53,018 bases of DNA. Origin: Gammaproteobacteria bacterium. Lineage in GTDB: Bacteria; Pseudomonadota; Gammaproteobacteria; PIVX01. The notes beneath the pieces are model-generated. The model saw only the letters and a program-made list of their open reading frames with translations, ran no database searches and was not told where the DNA came from. Below are positions 35,543 to 45,237 of the stretch, piece after piece (within the stretch, counting starts at the first letter, position 1; each line of letters starts with the position of its first letter). The position numbers and the translations under genes were made by a program. Location: NCBI GenBank assembly GCA_003353785.1, contig PIVX01000011.1, positions 1-53,018 on the forward strand. The letters are read 5' to 3'.

Positions 35543-36235
35543 TTAAGAAGCTATAACTTTACCATCTTGAAGTTTTATTATTCGATGACACATATCCCCT
35601 ATCCCTGGATCATGGGTCACAATAATTACTGTTCTTTTTTCTTTTCTATTAAGCTCTAAAAATAAATTCATAACTTCTTTCCCAGTTTTGCTATCTAAGG
35701 CACCGGTAGGCTCATCTGCTAGAATAATTTCTGGATCACCAATTAGAGCTCTCGCAATTGCAACTCGCTGTTGCTGCCCCCCAGATAGTTCATTAGGCTT
35801 ATGATGCGTTCTATCACCCATACCTACCCTTTCAAGTATTTGTTTTGCTTTAATAGAACTTTCTTTTTCACTTAATCCTCTATATAACAAAGGTAAAGAA
35901 ACGTTTTTTTCAGCAGTAAACTTAGAAAGCAAATAAAATTGTTGAAATACAAATCCTATTGTTTTATTACGTAGTACGGCAAGCTCATCATCTGATATAT
36001 CATTTATTACTTTATTATGTACGCTACAAATCCCATTGGTAGGCCTATCTAACAATCCGATAATATTCATTACTGTAGATTTACCAGAACCTGATGCTCC
36101 CATTATAGCAATAAGTTCCCCTGCATTTATTTCCATATCAAGACTAAATAGCACTTGTTGAGTATTACTACCCATTTTGTATATTTTGTCAATTTTTTCT
36201 AATTTAATTAGCAATGACAATCTCATCTCCTTCAT
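35543..36235 (-). CDS. MacB-type ABC ATPase
   Basis: A 230-residue cytoplasmic ATPase of the LolD/MacB class. Walker A is GASGSGKS near residues 45-52, the Q-loop VFQQF near 95, the signature LSGGQQQR near 148-155, Walker B IILADEP near 168-174, and the switch His in VTHDP near 205. The start is uncertain: ATG 36235, ATG 36226, or TTG 36220, the last having AAGGAG at ideal spacing and beginning at the usual LIKLEK. All overlap the end of the MacA-like gene, so translation is coupled. Confidence 0.92.
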   Translation of the reverse strand: MKEMRLSLLIKLEKIDKIYKMGSNTQQVLFSLDMEINAGELIAIMGASGSGKSTVMNIIGLLDRPTNGICSVHNKVINDISDDELAVLRNKTIGFVFQQFYLLSKFTAEKNVSLPLLYRGLSEKESSIKAKQILERVGMGDRTHHKPNELSGGQQQRVAIARALIGDPEIILADEPTGALDSKTGKEVMNLFLELNRKEKRTVIIVTHDPGIGDMCHRIIKLQDGKVIAS

Positions 36236-37322
36236 CTAGTCCTTCTAAAATTTCGACACTATCAATAGAAGTTCTCCCTGTTCTAACAAGAGTTTCAACT
36301 TTTTCATTATTTATATATTTAAAAATCGCGATTTGATCTCCTTTTCTGAAAACAGCTTTTATCGGTACTTCTAAAACTCCTGGTAAAGTTATATTCAATT
36401 TAATTTTTGCACTCATTCCAACTTTGATTATTTCTTTTTGTTGTTTAGTGAGATTTTTTACTTCTATTTTTACTGGAAATAAAGGCATCCCTGATCTATG
36501 GCTAGATAAAGCTTGTGCATCAACATGAGTAACTTCCCCAAGAAGCTTTACTTCAGGAAATGCAACTCCAGAAATAATAGCTTTCTGGCCAATCTTAACT
36601 TCTCGAACATCAATCTCGGTTACCGATATAGATAAAGATAATCCTGACATATCACCAACTAAAACTAAAGCCTCGCCAGCTTTGATTCTAGAACCTACAC
36701 CAAAAGTATCTGAATCATCGTTTTTAGGAGGAGCTAACGCTACCCCTTTTTCTAATGCGGTAATTTTTATACAGTTATGACGTACCTTTAAAACTTCATC
36801 AATAGCTTTAATATCAGAAATATCAAGATCAGTAATAGAACCAGCTTCTATTTGTGCAGCTTTCATTATAGAATTTAATTTATAAGATGATTGTAAAAAA
36901 GACACATTGGAATGATTAAAAGAACTTTGTGAAGATTCAAATTCATTCCTAGGAACTATACCAAGATCAAAAAGAACCTTAGTTTCTTTATATTTTGACT
37001 CATCAAGAAAAAATTTTTCTTTTGATCTTAGGTAATCTGCTAATGCAGCATGATAATCTTTTTCGACAGATGCAGAATCAAGGATTAATAATTTTTGTCC
37101 TTTTTTTACTGGCTCTCCATAAATAAAATCTTGTTTAGTAATCATTCCATCTGATGGACTTGATACTGTTATAGTCTTAATAGGCTGAACAATGCTAGAA
37201 AAAAATAAAGGTTTTATTGATGTCCTTTTGCTTATTTTTATCGTTTTTTCATTCTCAGCAAGCTTTGAAAACGATGAAGCAAATAACATCATCAGCATGG
37301 AAAAGACTATAATTTTTTTCAT
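36204..37322 (-). CDS. MacA-like periplasmic adaptor (HlyD/RND-MFP family)
   Basis: A protein of about 372 residues. ATG 37322 is taken as the start because GAGGA lies about 8 bases upstream and a signal peptide begins there (MKKIIVFSMLMMLFASSFS); a TTG at 37337 is the longer alternative. It shows the split lipoyl/barrel-sandwich halves (VSSPSDGMITKQDFIYGEPVKKG near residue 45 and the matching half near 200), a shorter than usual alpha-hairpin between them, and a C-terminal beta-barrel with KAVFRKGDQ. It would bridge the ABC permease and the outer-membrane TolC-like channel. It overlaps neighbours on both sides. Confidence 0.88.
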   Translation of the reverse strand: MKKIIVFSMLMMLFASSFSKLAENEKTIKISKRTSIKPLFFSSIVQPIKTITVSSPSDGMITKQDFIYGEPVKKGQKLLILDSASVEKDYHAALADYLRSKEKFFLDESKYKETKVLFDLGIVPRNEFESSQSSFNHSNVSFLQSSYKLNSIMKAAQIEAGSITDLDISDIKAIDEVLKVRHNCIKITALEKGVALAPPKNDDSDTFGVGSRIKAGEALVLVGDMSGLSLSISVTEIDVREVKIGQKAIISGVAFPEVKLLGEVTHVDAQALSSHRSGMPLFPVKIEVKNLTKQQKEIIKVGMSAKIKLNITLPGVLEVPIKAVFRKGDQIAIFKYINNEKVETLVRTGRTSIDSVEILEGLDEGDEIVIAN

Positions 37323-37333
37323 AATAACATTCC

Positions 37334-38776
37334 TCAATATTCTAATTCAATATTCCACTTGTCTAAAGCAGTGCCCAATAATATATGTAAATCATCTAAT
37401 GAATCCTCAAAAGATATTTTTGCTTTAATCAAAGACTCTTGAGCTTTAAGAACCTTGTCCTGAGCCGTAGATACATTTAATGAACTAGATTTACCTATTT
37501 GTAACTTCTTCTTTTCTATCGAATAAGATTTTTCCGCTAGCATCAATGATCGAACCGCAAATTTAATTTGAGTTTTTAAATTATTTAAATCAAAAATTTG
37601 TTTTTTGACACCTGCAATTAAAGTTCTTCTAGACTGCGCTAGCCCTAACTCTTCTTTTTTCATAGTTATCTGAGCACTCATTAATCCTTCTTTATTGCTG
37701 TATGAATTAATAGGAATCGATAAATTGGCACTTACGTTTTGATTGAAATTTTTACCTTTGAAATTATCCTTAATAGAGCCACTACCAGCCCCTGCTTGAT
37801 ACACTAACTTCAAATCCCAGAGCATATTATTTTTAGCTGTTGTTAAACTTCTTCTTGCTACCGTCATTCCATTTAATTTGCTACGGTATTCAAAGTTATT
37901 CTTTAATGCTAGCTTCGTAGCTTCATTAAGATCAGGAACAGAATCGGTTACAACAACTAAGTCTCCTGGAACAATTATATTGAGTTCAGGATTTAAACCT
38001 ATTTCTGTTAATAAATCTTGCTTAGATATATTTGCAGAATTTTTCTGCTTTAGATATTGGAGTTGTAAAGACTCATACTGTGCCTCCGCTTGAATAATTT
38101 CAGTAGAAGCAAGTCTACCTGCCTTAATTCTAGCACGTGTGTTAACTACTTCTTTTTTTGATTCTTCTAACGATCTACGACTAGCTTCTATTTGATAGTT
38201 ATTTGATATTAAGCTGCGATATTTTTTTGCGATCCCAACTATTGTTTTACTAATGTTATTGCGAAATTTTAATTTGTTGATAACCTCTTTATCATGAACA
38301 TTCCAAAGACTATTTAGAGTAACATCTCTCCCAAATCCTTTTAATAATGGCTGTGAAACCGTTATAATCGTTTTTGAGTTATGTTTTCCTGAATTACTGA
38401 TTGATTGTGGCATATTAAATTGCAGCCCAGTTCCTATTGAAGTTTTTAAACCAATTCCTGGACTAACATTTATATTTGGTTTAATTATATCTCCATCATC
38501 TGTTAAACTGTTTTTCGACAAAATAGTACTTGATGCTGATAAACTATATTGTAGATCAAAAGCATTTTCTGCTTTTTTAATCGCAAATTTTTCTAATACT
38601 CTATCCATCCCAGCAAATTGAATAGATATATTTTTACTAAGAGACAAAGTAACAGCCTCAGCCATAGATAATTCTTCTGCCATCTTCTGCTCAGCTACAA
38701 TTGTAGAAAAACAAGGAAACAGCAATAAAGCAACAATAGATAATTTTCTTTTACCTGTAATTATTTTATAATGCAT
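37334..38776 (-). CDS. TolC-family outer-membrane efflux protein
   Basis: A 480-residue outer-membrane factor. A signal peptide covers about residues 1-28 (LSIVALLLFPCFSTIVA). The remainder shows the internal duplication of TolC proteins: two long helical regions rich in Leu, Ala and Lys (for example LEESKKEVVNTRARIKAGRL near 205 and IEKKKLQIGKSSSLNVSTAQ near 420), each followed by strand segments. The 'G-x2-S/A-x-L-x-V' helix motif before the final coiled coil is typical. It is the first gene of the efflux run and probably carries the promoter for all six genes. Confidence 0.88.
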   Translation of the reverse strand: MHYKIITGKRKLSIVALLLFPCFSTIVAEQKMAEELSMAEAVTLSLSKNISIQFAGMDRVLEKFAIKKAENAFDLQYSLSASSTILSKNSLTDDGDIIKPNINVSPGIGLKTSIGTGLQFNMPQSISNSGKHNSKTIITVSQPLLKGFGRDVTLNSLWNVHDKEVINKLKFRNNISKTIVGIAKKYRSLISNNYQIEASRRSLEESKKEVVNTRARIKAGRLASTEIIQAEAQYESLQLQYLKQKNSANISKQDLLTEIGLNPELNIIVPGDLVVVTDSVPDLNEATKLALKNNFEYRSKLNGMTVARRSLTTAKNNMLWDLKLVYQAGAGSGSIKDNFKGKNFNQNVSANLSIPINSYSNKEGLMSAQITMKKEELGLAQSRRTLIAGVKKQIFDLNNLKTQIKFAVRSLMLAEKSYSIEKKKLQIGKSSSLNVSTAQDKVLKAQESLIKAKISFEDSLDDLHILLGTALDKWNIELEY

Positions 38777-39548
38777 TAAGACTACTCAATGGGAATTTCA
38801 AATATCAACACTCATAATATTAGTTTCATAATACTAAGTTTTTTAATTTCTTAATATAATTATATATTACAGTTCCACTTTAAGAAATTATAAACACTCT
38901 TATATTAACTTATCCAAAAAATTTACATTTAGACTTTATATTTTAGCTGCTCTAATTTTTTTATACAACTTGTCTATAACATACACATGAACTATTACAT
39001 TATTTACTCATTTTTCATTCTTATTAGTCTTAATAAAATGAAGAGCTAAAATAAACCCAAATAAATGTTCAAAAAAACACCTTAGCGGTAATTTACCAGT
39101 CTTGATTTTTAAGCAACTATTCAATATTTTTTTAATGTTGGATAAAATAAAAGCAAAATGGGCTTGATTTTATAGCTCAAAATTAATACATTTAGTACCT
39201 AAGAGCTTTCAAAACAAATTAACCCTCAGAAAATTTTCTAATACAGCGAAAATATATTGTGAACATCAAATTGTTATGTTTTCTTTAGCCAATAGAAAAT
39301 CTATTTAATTTTTTTAGCAAGTCAAAAAAACTTGGCGCTCTAGATATAGTCAAATAGAACCATCATAAATGCAATTTTCATTACCTTTAAAAATATCTCT
39401 AACACTAAAAAGCATAGAGCTTATCTATTTGCTATTAGTGCCAATACAGAGCAATTATATTACATCCTAGTTAACAGGTTGTCTCTATGATATTTTCTTG
39501 AATTTTTCTATTGTTAAATATGAAAACATTTTTAAAAAGGATTAAATC
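38777..39548. other. Long gap (772 bases) with one unidentified coding-like stretch
   Basis: A gap between the divergent efflux operon and the small membrane protein gene. On the minus strand 39008-39169 is open for about 53 codons (KIKTGKLPLRCFFEHLFGF) but lacks a start. A stop and then further protein-like sequence precede it, suggesting a decayed gene, perhaps a transposase tail. I cannot name it. Elsewhere only AT-rich sequence is seen. Confidence 0.4.
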
Positions 39549-40049
39549 ATGATAAGCCCTAGCAAGAATAAAGGAGTTGTTATTACTATTATTGTTACGA
39601 TACTTACTGTAGGGGGTGTTCTTGGTGCTGCAGCAATTACTTCTCATTATCGTAATAAGCAGTCTCAACTGGAATATCAACGTATATCAGAAGATAATAA
39701 TCTTGTAGCTAAAGCAATTTTGATAGAAAACCCATCGAAAGAAAAACAATATCACTCTTTTGAATTTATCACTATAGTAAAAGATATACAGGTATCAGAT
39801 GGAAATACAGTAAACCCAAATAATACGTTAGGAACACCTATTCCAACCCAGTATTTAAACTACTATCTAGATAAACTCCAAAGCAATAATATTAGTGGGT
39901 TTTTCAAACACTATTTTACAAATAATAATGGTGAAAAAGAAGAAGAGATAATACGATGTCATGAGGCAAATCTTAAGAAAGAGAACGTGACATACATAGC
40001 TCAAGAAGTTGACCATAATACGTTTAAATGTGAAATGTGCACATCTTAA
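39549..40049 (+). CDS. Hypothetical protein with one N-terminal membrane segment
   Basis: A 166-residue protein that I do not recognise. AAGGA lies about 8 bases before the ATG. Residues about 8-28 (GVVITIIVTILTVGGVLGAAA) form a single membrane span, followed by a soluble Asn/Lys/Glu-rich domain that would face the periplasm. Two cysteines occur as C-x2-C just before the end (CEMCTS), with another in CHEAN near 138. Codon use looks like that of the neighbours. Confidence 0.6.
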   Translation: MISPSKNKGVVITIIVTILTVGGVLGAAAITSHYRNKQSQLEYQRISEDNNLVAKAILIENPSKEKQYHSFEFITIVKDIQVSDGNTVNPNNTLGTPIPTQYLNYYLDKLQSNNISGFFKHYFTNNNGEKEEEIIRCHEANLKKENVTYIAQEVDHNTFKCEMCTS

Positions 40050-40075
40050 AACAAATATTGTCACTGAATATAATT

Positions 40076-40222
40076 ATGTTAATAGAAGTAATCAAGTTAG
40101 ATTTTGTAGAGCTGCAAGCAAAGAAGAAAATATTTATAAAAGAGCGTGCAGCAAAACCGGAGAATTTTCTAACTTATAGTATGAATAATCTTATTAAATA
40201 TCTTACTGAAATAGGTATGTGA
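40076..40222 (+). CDS. Small hypothetical ORF, doubtful
   Basis: A 48-residue frame from ATG 40076 (LDFVELQAKKKIFIKERAAK). The composition is protein-like, charged and helical, but no ribosome binding site or family is visible. It may be the tail of a decayed gene; the in-frame reading extends back to 40037, overlapping the end of the upstream gene. Confidence 0.25.
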   Translation: MLIEVIKLDFVELQAKKKIFIKERAAKPENFLTYSMNNLIKYLTEIGM

Positions 40223-40369
40223 AATACTATATTTTTAAGATAGGCTACATGAATCTTATCTTGACAAGCTAATTGCTAGTTCTGGCTGAAAAAAGATAAT
40301 AGAAATTTAAGCTTTCGATTGGGATACCTGGAAATTAGAAAACAAAATTAATTATGGGAGCATATGTTT

Positions 40370-42553
40370 TTATATAATATCGATAGGATCCACATCAATA
40401 ATCCACCTACTTTTATAAGTTAATTTTATTTTTGTAATTGACAATATAGAATTCGTTAACATCTTTTGCAAGTCTTTTTTACGTGATGCCTGGAGCAGTA
40501 AATGATATCTATATTTTCCTTTACTTTTTTCATTAATAGCAGGAAATGGCCCGAAAACTTGGATATCATTTTGTATTTTTTTTTGCAAAATTTTATTAAC
40601 ATTATTTAGGATCTCTATAGCTCTAGTTCGCGAGTCAGCTTCGGCAAGTAATAGTGCATGAGCGCTGAAAGGAGGAAGATCTGTAGCTTTTCTCTCTATT
40701 AATAAATTATCAAGAAAACTCAAATAATCATTCTGCGTTAAGCATTTTAACATTGCATGTTCAGGATTATGCGTTTGAATAAAAACAACTCCTGATTTAC
40801 TCTCTCTACCCGCTCTTCCTGATACTTGAGTAATAGTTTGTCCTAATTTTTCAATTGCATGGAAATCACTACTATAAAGACCACTATCAGCTCCCAAAAT
40901 ACCAACCATAGTTACATTATTAAAATGATGTCCTTTTGCAATCATTTGAGTACCAATTAAGATCATAGGCTTATCAGAATTAATATCATCTAAGTATTTA
41001 ATAAAGCTGTTTTTTTTGCGAGTAGTATCCTGATCAATTCTAATAATAGCTGCTGTTGGGAACTTATCTTGTATTATTTCAGCAAGTTTTTCTGTACCAA
41101 TCCCTATCGGCTTTAAGTTTGCCAATTTGCATTCCGGGCATTGAGGAGGTAATTTTTGTTTAAATAAGCATGTGTGACATAGCAACATGTCAGATTCTTT
41201 ATGATAAGTAAAATTAGAATTACAAAAATTACATTTAGCAGACCAACCACAAGCTGGACACAACATTACCGTTGCAAACCCTCTTCTATTTAAAAATAAA
41301 AGGATCTGTGACTTTTGCTCTAAATGTAAACTAATATTTTGTACCAATTCATCAGAGATATCATGGTAGGTATTTCTCATATCTATAATTTTACATTTAG
41401 GCATTGACGATAAATTTGCTCTTTTTGAGAGTTTTATGAAGTGATATTTATTAGATATAGCATTATGCATTGACTCTAAAGAAGGAGTTGCAGAACCTAA
41501 AATAATAGGGATCTTTAAATTTTTGGCTCGTATTATACTAAGATCACGAGCATGATAGCGGAATCTCTCAGTCTGTTTATACGAAGAGTCGTGTTCTTCA
41601 TCAATTATTATTAATCCAAGTTTAGGCATTGGAGTAAATAATGCAGATCTTGTGCCAATGAGTAGTCTAGTCTTGCCATTTTTTGCATCTATCCAAGCAT
41701 CTAGCTTTTGCTTTTCAGATAAGCTTGAATGCATAATACTAATATGCACATCAAATCTTTGTTGAAACCTAAGTAGCATTTGTGGAGTTAAACCAATCTC
41801 AGGAATTAATACTAAGATCTGTTTGTTATTGTCTAGCACTTTTTTTATGATCTGCATATAGATCTCTGTCTTCCCGCTACCTGTTACACCATATAATAAA
41901 TGCGGATAAAATTCATTTAGACCGTTAGAAATGAACTCTAGTGCTTGTTGTTGTTCTAAATTTAGTATTAACGGTTGTTCTAAAGAACAACTTTTCTTAA
42001 TGTAAGTGATCTCTTCCTCTTCTATAGTAATTAAATTAAGTTCAATTAATTTATTTAACGTGGCGGAAGAGATTTTCTGCTCAACTATTTGAGATTTAGT
42101 TAATGATTTTTCTTTTTTCAGCAATTGAAGTAACTGTTTTTGCTTCAATCCTTTTAATTCAGCATCATGAATAAGTTTGCCATACTCAGATAGCTCATAT
42201 ATTTTTTCCTTTGAACGTACCATAGCTTGGCCTTGTTTTAGCAGTTTAGGTAAAATTGATATGACTGTATTTCCAACAGGTTGATGGTAATAACTACTTG
42301 CCCATTTACATAAATAGATAATTTCGTTCGAAATAATAGAACTAGTATCAATTTTTCTAGTAATGCTCTTTAGATTAGCCACCTTAGATTGACTGGCAAA
42401 ACCCAAAACTACTCCTACACATACTCTATCTCTGACTAAAACTGATACTCTAGCTCCTACTGGAGGAGGCTCAGTATCTTTAGACCATTTATAATCAAAT
42501 AGTGAATATACCGGCAAAGATAAAGCAACTTTTATTATTAGGTTTTTCTTCAT
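40370..42553 (-). CDS. priA: Primosomal protein N' (replication restart helicase PriA)
   Basis: A 727-residue helicase that reloads the replisome at stalled forks. The N-terminal DNA-binding domain starts with VALSLPVYSLFDY. Walker A is GVTGSGKTEIYM near residue 222, DEEH near 318, and GSATPSLES near 352. A zinc-binding region holds four C-x2-C pairs near 430-480 (CPACGWSAKCNFC, LLCHTC, CPEC). The motif near 580 is QVSGRAGR. The length matches PriA. It stands alone on the minus strand, divergent from rpiA by 45 bases. Confidence 0.96.
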   Translation of the reverse strand: MKKNLIIKVALSLPVYSLFDYKWSKDTEPPPVGARVSVLVRDRVCVGVVLGFASQSKVANLKSITRKIDTSSIISNEIIYLCKWASSYYHQPVGNTVISILPKLLKQGQAMVRSKEKIYELSEYGKLIHDAELKGLKQKQLLQLLKKEKSLTKSQIVEQKISSATLNKLIELNLITIEEEEITYIKKSCSLEQPLILNLEQQQALEFISNGLNEFYPHLLYGVTGSGKTEIYMQIIKKVLDNNKQILVLIPEIGLTPQMLLRFQQRFDVHISIMHSSLSEKQKLDAWIDAKNGKTRLLIGTRSALFTPMPKLGLIIIDEEHDSSYKQTERFRYHARDLSIIRAKNLKIPIILGSATPSLESMHNAISNKYHFIKLSKRANLSSMPKCKIIDMRNTYHDISDELVQNISLHLEQKSQILLFLNRRGFATVMLCPACGWSAKCNFCNSNFTYHKESDMLLCHTCLFKQKLPPQCPECKLANLKPIGIGTEKLAEIIQDKFPTAAIIRIDQDTTRKKNSFIKYLDDINSDKPMILIGTQMIAKGHHFNNVTMVGILGADSGLYSSDFHAIEKLGQTITQVSGRAGRESKSGVVFIQTHNPEHAMLKCLTQNDYLSFLDNLLIERKATDLPPFSAHALLLAEADSRTRAIEILNNVNKILQKKIQNDIQVFGPFPAINEKSKGKYRYHLLLQASRKKDLQKMLTNSILSITKIKLTYKSRWIIDVDPIDII

Positions 42554-42598
42554 AACAAAGAGTATAATATCATCTTATTATTAGTTAATTAAATAAAA

Positions 42599-43264
42599 AT
42601 GTTAGATCAAGTTTGTGAACTAAAGAAAATAGCTGCCATATCTGCTATAGATTACATTGAACCAGACAGCATTATTGGCGTCGGCACAGGCTCAACAATT
42701 AAGTATTTTATTGAAGAACTAGCAATGGTAAGCTCAAAAATTAGAGCAGCGATCCCAAGTTCAACTGTTTCTGCAAATGCCCTAAAAAACATTAATATTC
42801 CTTTAGCTGATTTAAATGATGTAGGTGAGTTATCTATATATGTTGATGGAGCAGATCAGATTAATCATTTAGGTCAAATGATTAAAGGAGGAGGAGGAGC
42901 TTTAACCAAAGAAAAAATAATTGCTAGTGTCGCTAAAACATTTATTTGCATTGTAGATGAAACTAAGAATACTAAAGCTTTTGGGACATTCCCGATACCC
43001 ATAGAAGTAATAAAAATAGCAAGAAGTTATGTAGCTAGAGAATGTATTAAACTAGGTGGAACTCCTAAATTACGTGAAAATTATACTACCGATAATGGTA
43101 ATGTTATTTTAGATGTTGCTTTTGGTATTATAAATGAACCTATCAGCTTGGAATATAAACTTAATAATATTAATGGCATAGTTAGTAATGGTATATTTGG
43201 CGCAAGAGGCGCTGATATAGCCCTTATAGGTACAAACCAAGGAGTAAAAAAATATGCATATTAG
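42599..43264 (+). CDS. rpiA: Ribose-5-phosphate isomerase A
   Basis: A 221-residue enzyme of the pentose phosphate pathway, interconverting ribose 5-phosphate and ribulose 5-phosphate. The phosphate-binding GVGTGSTIKYF is near residues 27-37, the catalytic Asp lies in VDGADQI near 81-87, and KGGGGALTKEKI near 94-105 includes the substrate-contacting Lys. The length is standard. TATAAT at 42563-42568, inside the start of the divergent priA, could be its -10 element. Confidence 0.95.
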   Translation: MLDQVCELKKIAAISAIDYIEPDSIIGVGTGSTIKYFIEELAMVSSKIRAAIPSSTVSANALKNINIPLADLNDVGELSIYVDGADQINHLGQMIKGGGGALTKEKIIASVAKTFICIVDETKNTKAFGTFPIPIEVIKIARSYVARECIKLGGTPKLRENYTTDNGNVILDVAFGIINEPISLEYKLNNINGIVSNGIFGARGADIALIGTNQGVKKYAY

Positions 43265-43422
43265 TATTTTATATTTAAGTAAGAAAAAACTAATTTCCTG
43301 GTTAATTTTATTAACTTTTGCCAATCTTATTCTATGTATCCTGTTGAAAAATATATTATTAGTAAAATAGGTGTAAAAATTTCAGCAGAAGCTCTTCTAC
43401 CTATTACTTCTTGTAAAATTTT

Positions 43423-44340
43423 ATGAAATTTTTGTTAAATTTATTTAGATCTAGAAGAAATCTCCTAGTTATTTTTTTAACAATTGTTGTCTCTGCAGCA
43501 ATTGTAAACTATATAACTCCCATCCAAGACATTACAACTAGAGTCAATTTAGGTGAAACGGTTTTTTCAAAAACATTAACTCCATCGCCTATATTATTAT
43601 CACTATTAAAACAAGAAAACATCCAGTTCAATGATTATACTGATATCTTGAAGCAAACCCAATCAAAGTGGTTAAGACAAGCTAATACAGAAAGATGGGA
43701 TATAAAAGATAGCAAAACTCATAAATACGACAAATATTTTAAAGAGCTTGGTATGGTCAATCCCTTGTATCCAACTACAAAAAAATATACTTACGTAGCA
43801 ATACTCGGGGCAACAGCACCAACGATGATAACTAGAATGGATTTTTTAAAATTTTTGATAGAGAAAAAATTTATCTCTTTTGAGCAATTGGTAATATTAA
43901 CTGGTACTAGAAAATTAAATCCTCTTGCAGATAAAAAGAAGATCAATAATGCTTTCTATCTTAAAAAAATATCTTCTTTTAAAACTGAAACAGAAGTAGC
44001 AATATTTCTTAGTGAACAGATATTCGTCAAAACTAATGTAATTAATCAAGCTAATATTAATATAATAAGTGCTATCAAATACACTGGCTCTAGACCAAAT
44101 ACTGGCGATACAGTTAAAGCATGGTTAAAACAAAACCCCAAATCAGGCACGATTTTAGCGATCTCTAATCAACCATATATAGGTCGTCAACACGCTGTTC
44201 TACAATATCTATTACCTAAAGAGTTCGAAGTAGAAACTGTGGGCGCAACAAGCTCCAAGGATATAACCGATAAGTTATATCTAGATTCATTAGCTAGATG
44301 GATTTATCAACTAGTTAGATCTCAGCAAACATTAAGCTAG
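43423..44340 (+). CDS. Membrane-anchored protein with a possible DUF218 (YdcF/SanA-like) fold
   Basis: A 305-residue protein with one N-terminal membrane span (about residues 13-31, LLVIFLTIVVSAAIVNYIT) and a soluble domain beyond it. The segments YVAILGATAP-x(5)-RMDFL near 125, TGSRPNTGDTVKAWL near 225 and ILAISNQPYIGRQHAVLQYLL near 245 follow the order of the DUF218 fold (an ILG-type strand, an S-x-N-T motif and a basic substrate loop). The usual EA motif is not clear, so this is only a likely assignment. DUF218 proteins are tied to envelope homeostasis. No operon partner is evident. Confidence 0.6.
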   Translation: MKFLLNLFRSRRNLLVIFLTIVVSAAIVNYITPIQDITTRVNLGETVFSKTLTPSPILLSLLKQENIQFNDYTDILKQTQSKWLRQANTERWDIKDSKTHKYDKYFKELGMVNPLYPTTKKYTYVAILGATAPTMITRMDFLKFLIEKKFISFEQLVILTGTRKLNPLADKKKINNAFYLKKISSFKTETEVAIFLSEQIFVKTNVINQANINIISAIKYTGSRPNTGDTVKAWLKQNPKSGTILAISNQPYIGRQHAVLQYLLPKEFEVETVGATSSKDITDKLYLDSLARWIYQLVRSQQTLS

Positions 44341-44391
44341 TTAGTGAATTTTTTATTGTATATTTAGATTATCAAACAATGGCGGAAGTCG

Positions 44392-44949
44392 TTAGTTATC
44401 CAGCATTAGATTTTTATCAAAGTTCATAATATCTAAGTATTTCGAAAATGCTTTTGTATTAAATTTTCCAACATATTTTACTAGTTCATCAATTCTTTGA
44501 GAATTTTCTTCCAATGTTTTTTGATCAATTAATGATAATGTTTTAACATCATGCTTTAACAGCTCATTGCTCTTCTTCTCTAATGATACTCCCTGCTCAC
44601 AAAATAAAATTAGTCTTTCTAGATCTAAAGTCAACGAGTCAGCAAAAAAATGTTTACTATTTTCTACTTCACCCTTGATAACAGAAAATAGCTGGGTATA
44701 TTCGCCATTACTTTTATGGTGTAATTCAGTAAACTTTTTCTTTGAACTAATATTTTCCATTAATGCTAATAGATGTTTATACAGACTTTTTCTTATCTCA
44801 AAGACTCTAAAATTTATATCCACGAATAAAGACTTTCTATTCAATTTCATTTGATTTAAATTAAAGTAGATGATAATTAGTGTACAAGCATCCATAAATA
44901 GACTTGCAATTACTGTTAGTTCAGTCGCATGTTTACTAAGTCCAAGCAT
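44392..44949 (-). CDS. Hypothetical membrane-associated helical protein
   Basis: A 185-residue protein with an N-terminal membrane segment at about residues 10-30 (ELTVIASLFMDACTLIIIYF). A long helical region follows, rich in Lys, Glu and Leu, that is probably coiled coil in part (LEKKSNELLKHDVKTL near 128). The pattern of one membrane segment followed by a helical cytoplasmic domain is common in small bacterial proteins of unknown role; I recognise no specific family. It lies tail to tail with the DUF218-like gene. Confidence 0.55.
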   Translation of the reverse strand: MLGLSKHATELTVIASLFMDACTLIIIYFNLNQMKLNRKSLFVDINFRVFEIRKSLYKHLLALMENISSKKKFTELHHKSNGEYTQLFSVIKGEVENSKHFFADSLTLDLERLILFCEQGVSLEKKSNELLKHDVKTLSLIDQKTLEENSQRIDELVKYVGKFNTKAFSKYLDIMNFDKNLMLDN

Positions 44950-45237
44950 TATAAATTCCTATTTTTTTAGTGACTTTATCTTGTTATATTTTTTTGCGTA
45001 TCATAACTAACTTTATTTTCTTTATCTACGTTGATAAACGACTATTTATACATTTTTTTACAGATCTGCTGTTTTTTTGTTATCTTTGTGTACTACACAA
45101 TAGCATGTGGATTTGAAATTGGTCAAATTTATCTATAAAAAACTTCTCCTTTTTTATCTTACTCTACTGATTATTTTATCATACTAAATACTCAGTATTT
45201 GCTATAACTTAATTATTGTAATAAATTATTAGAAAAT

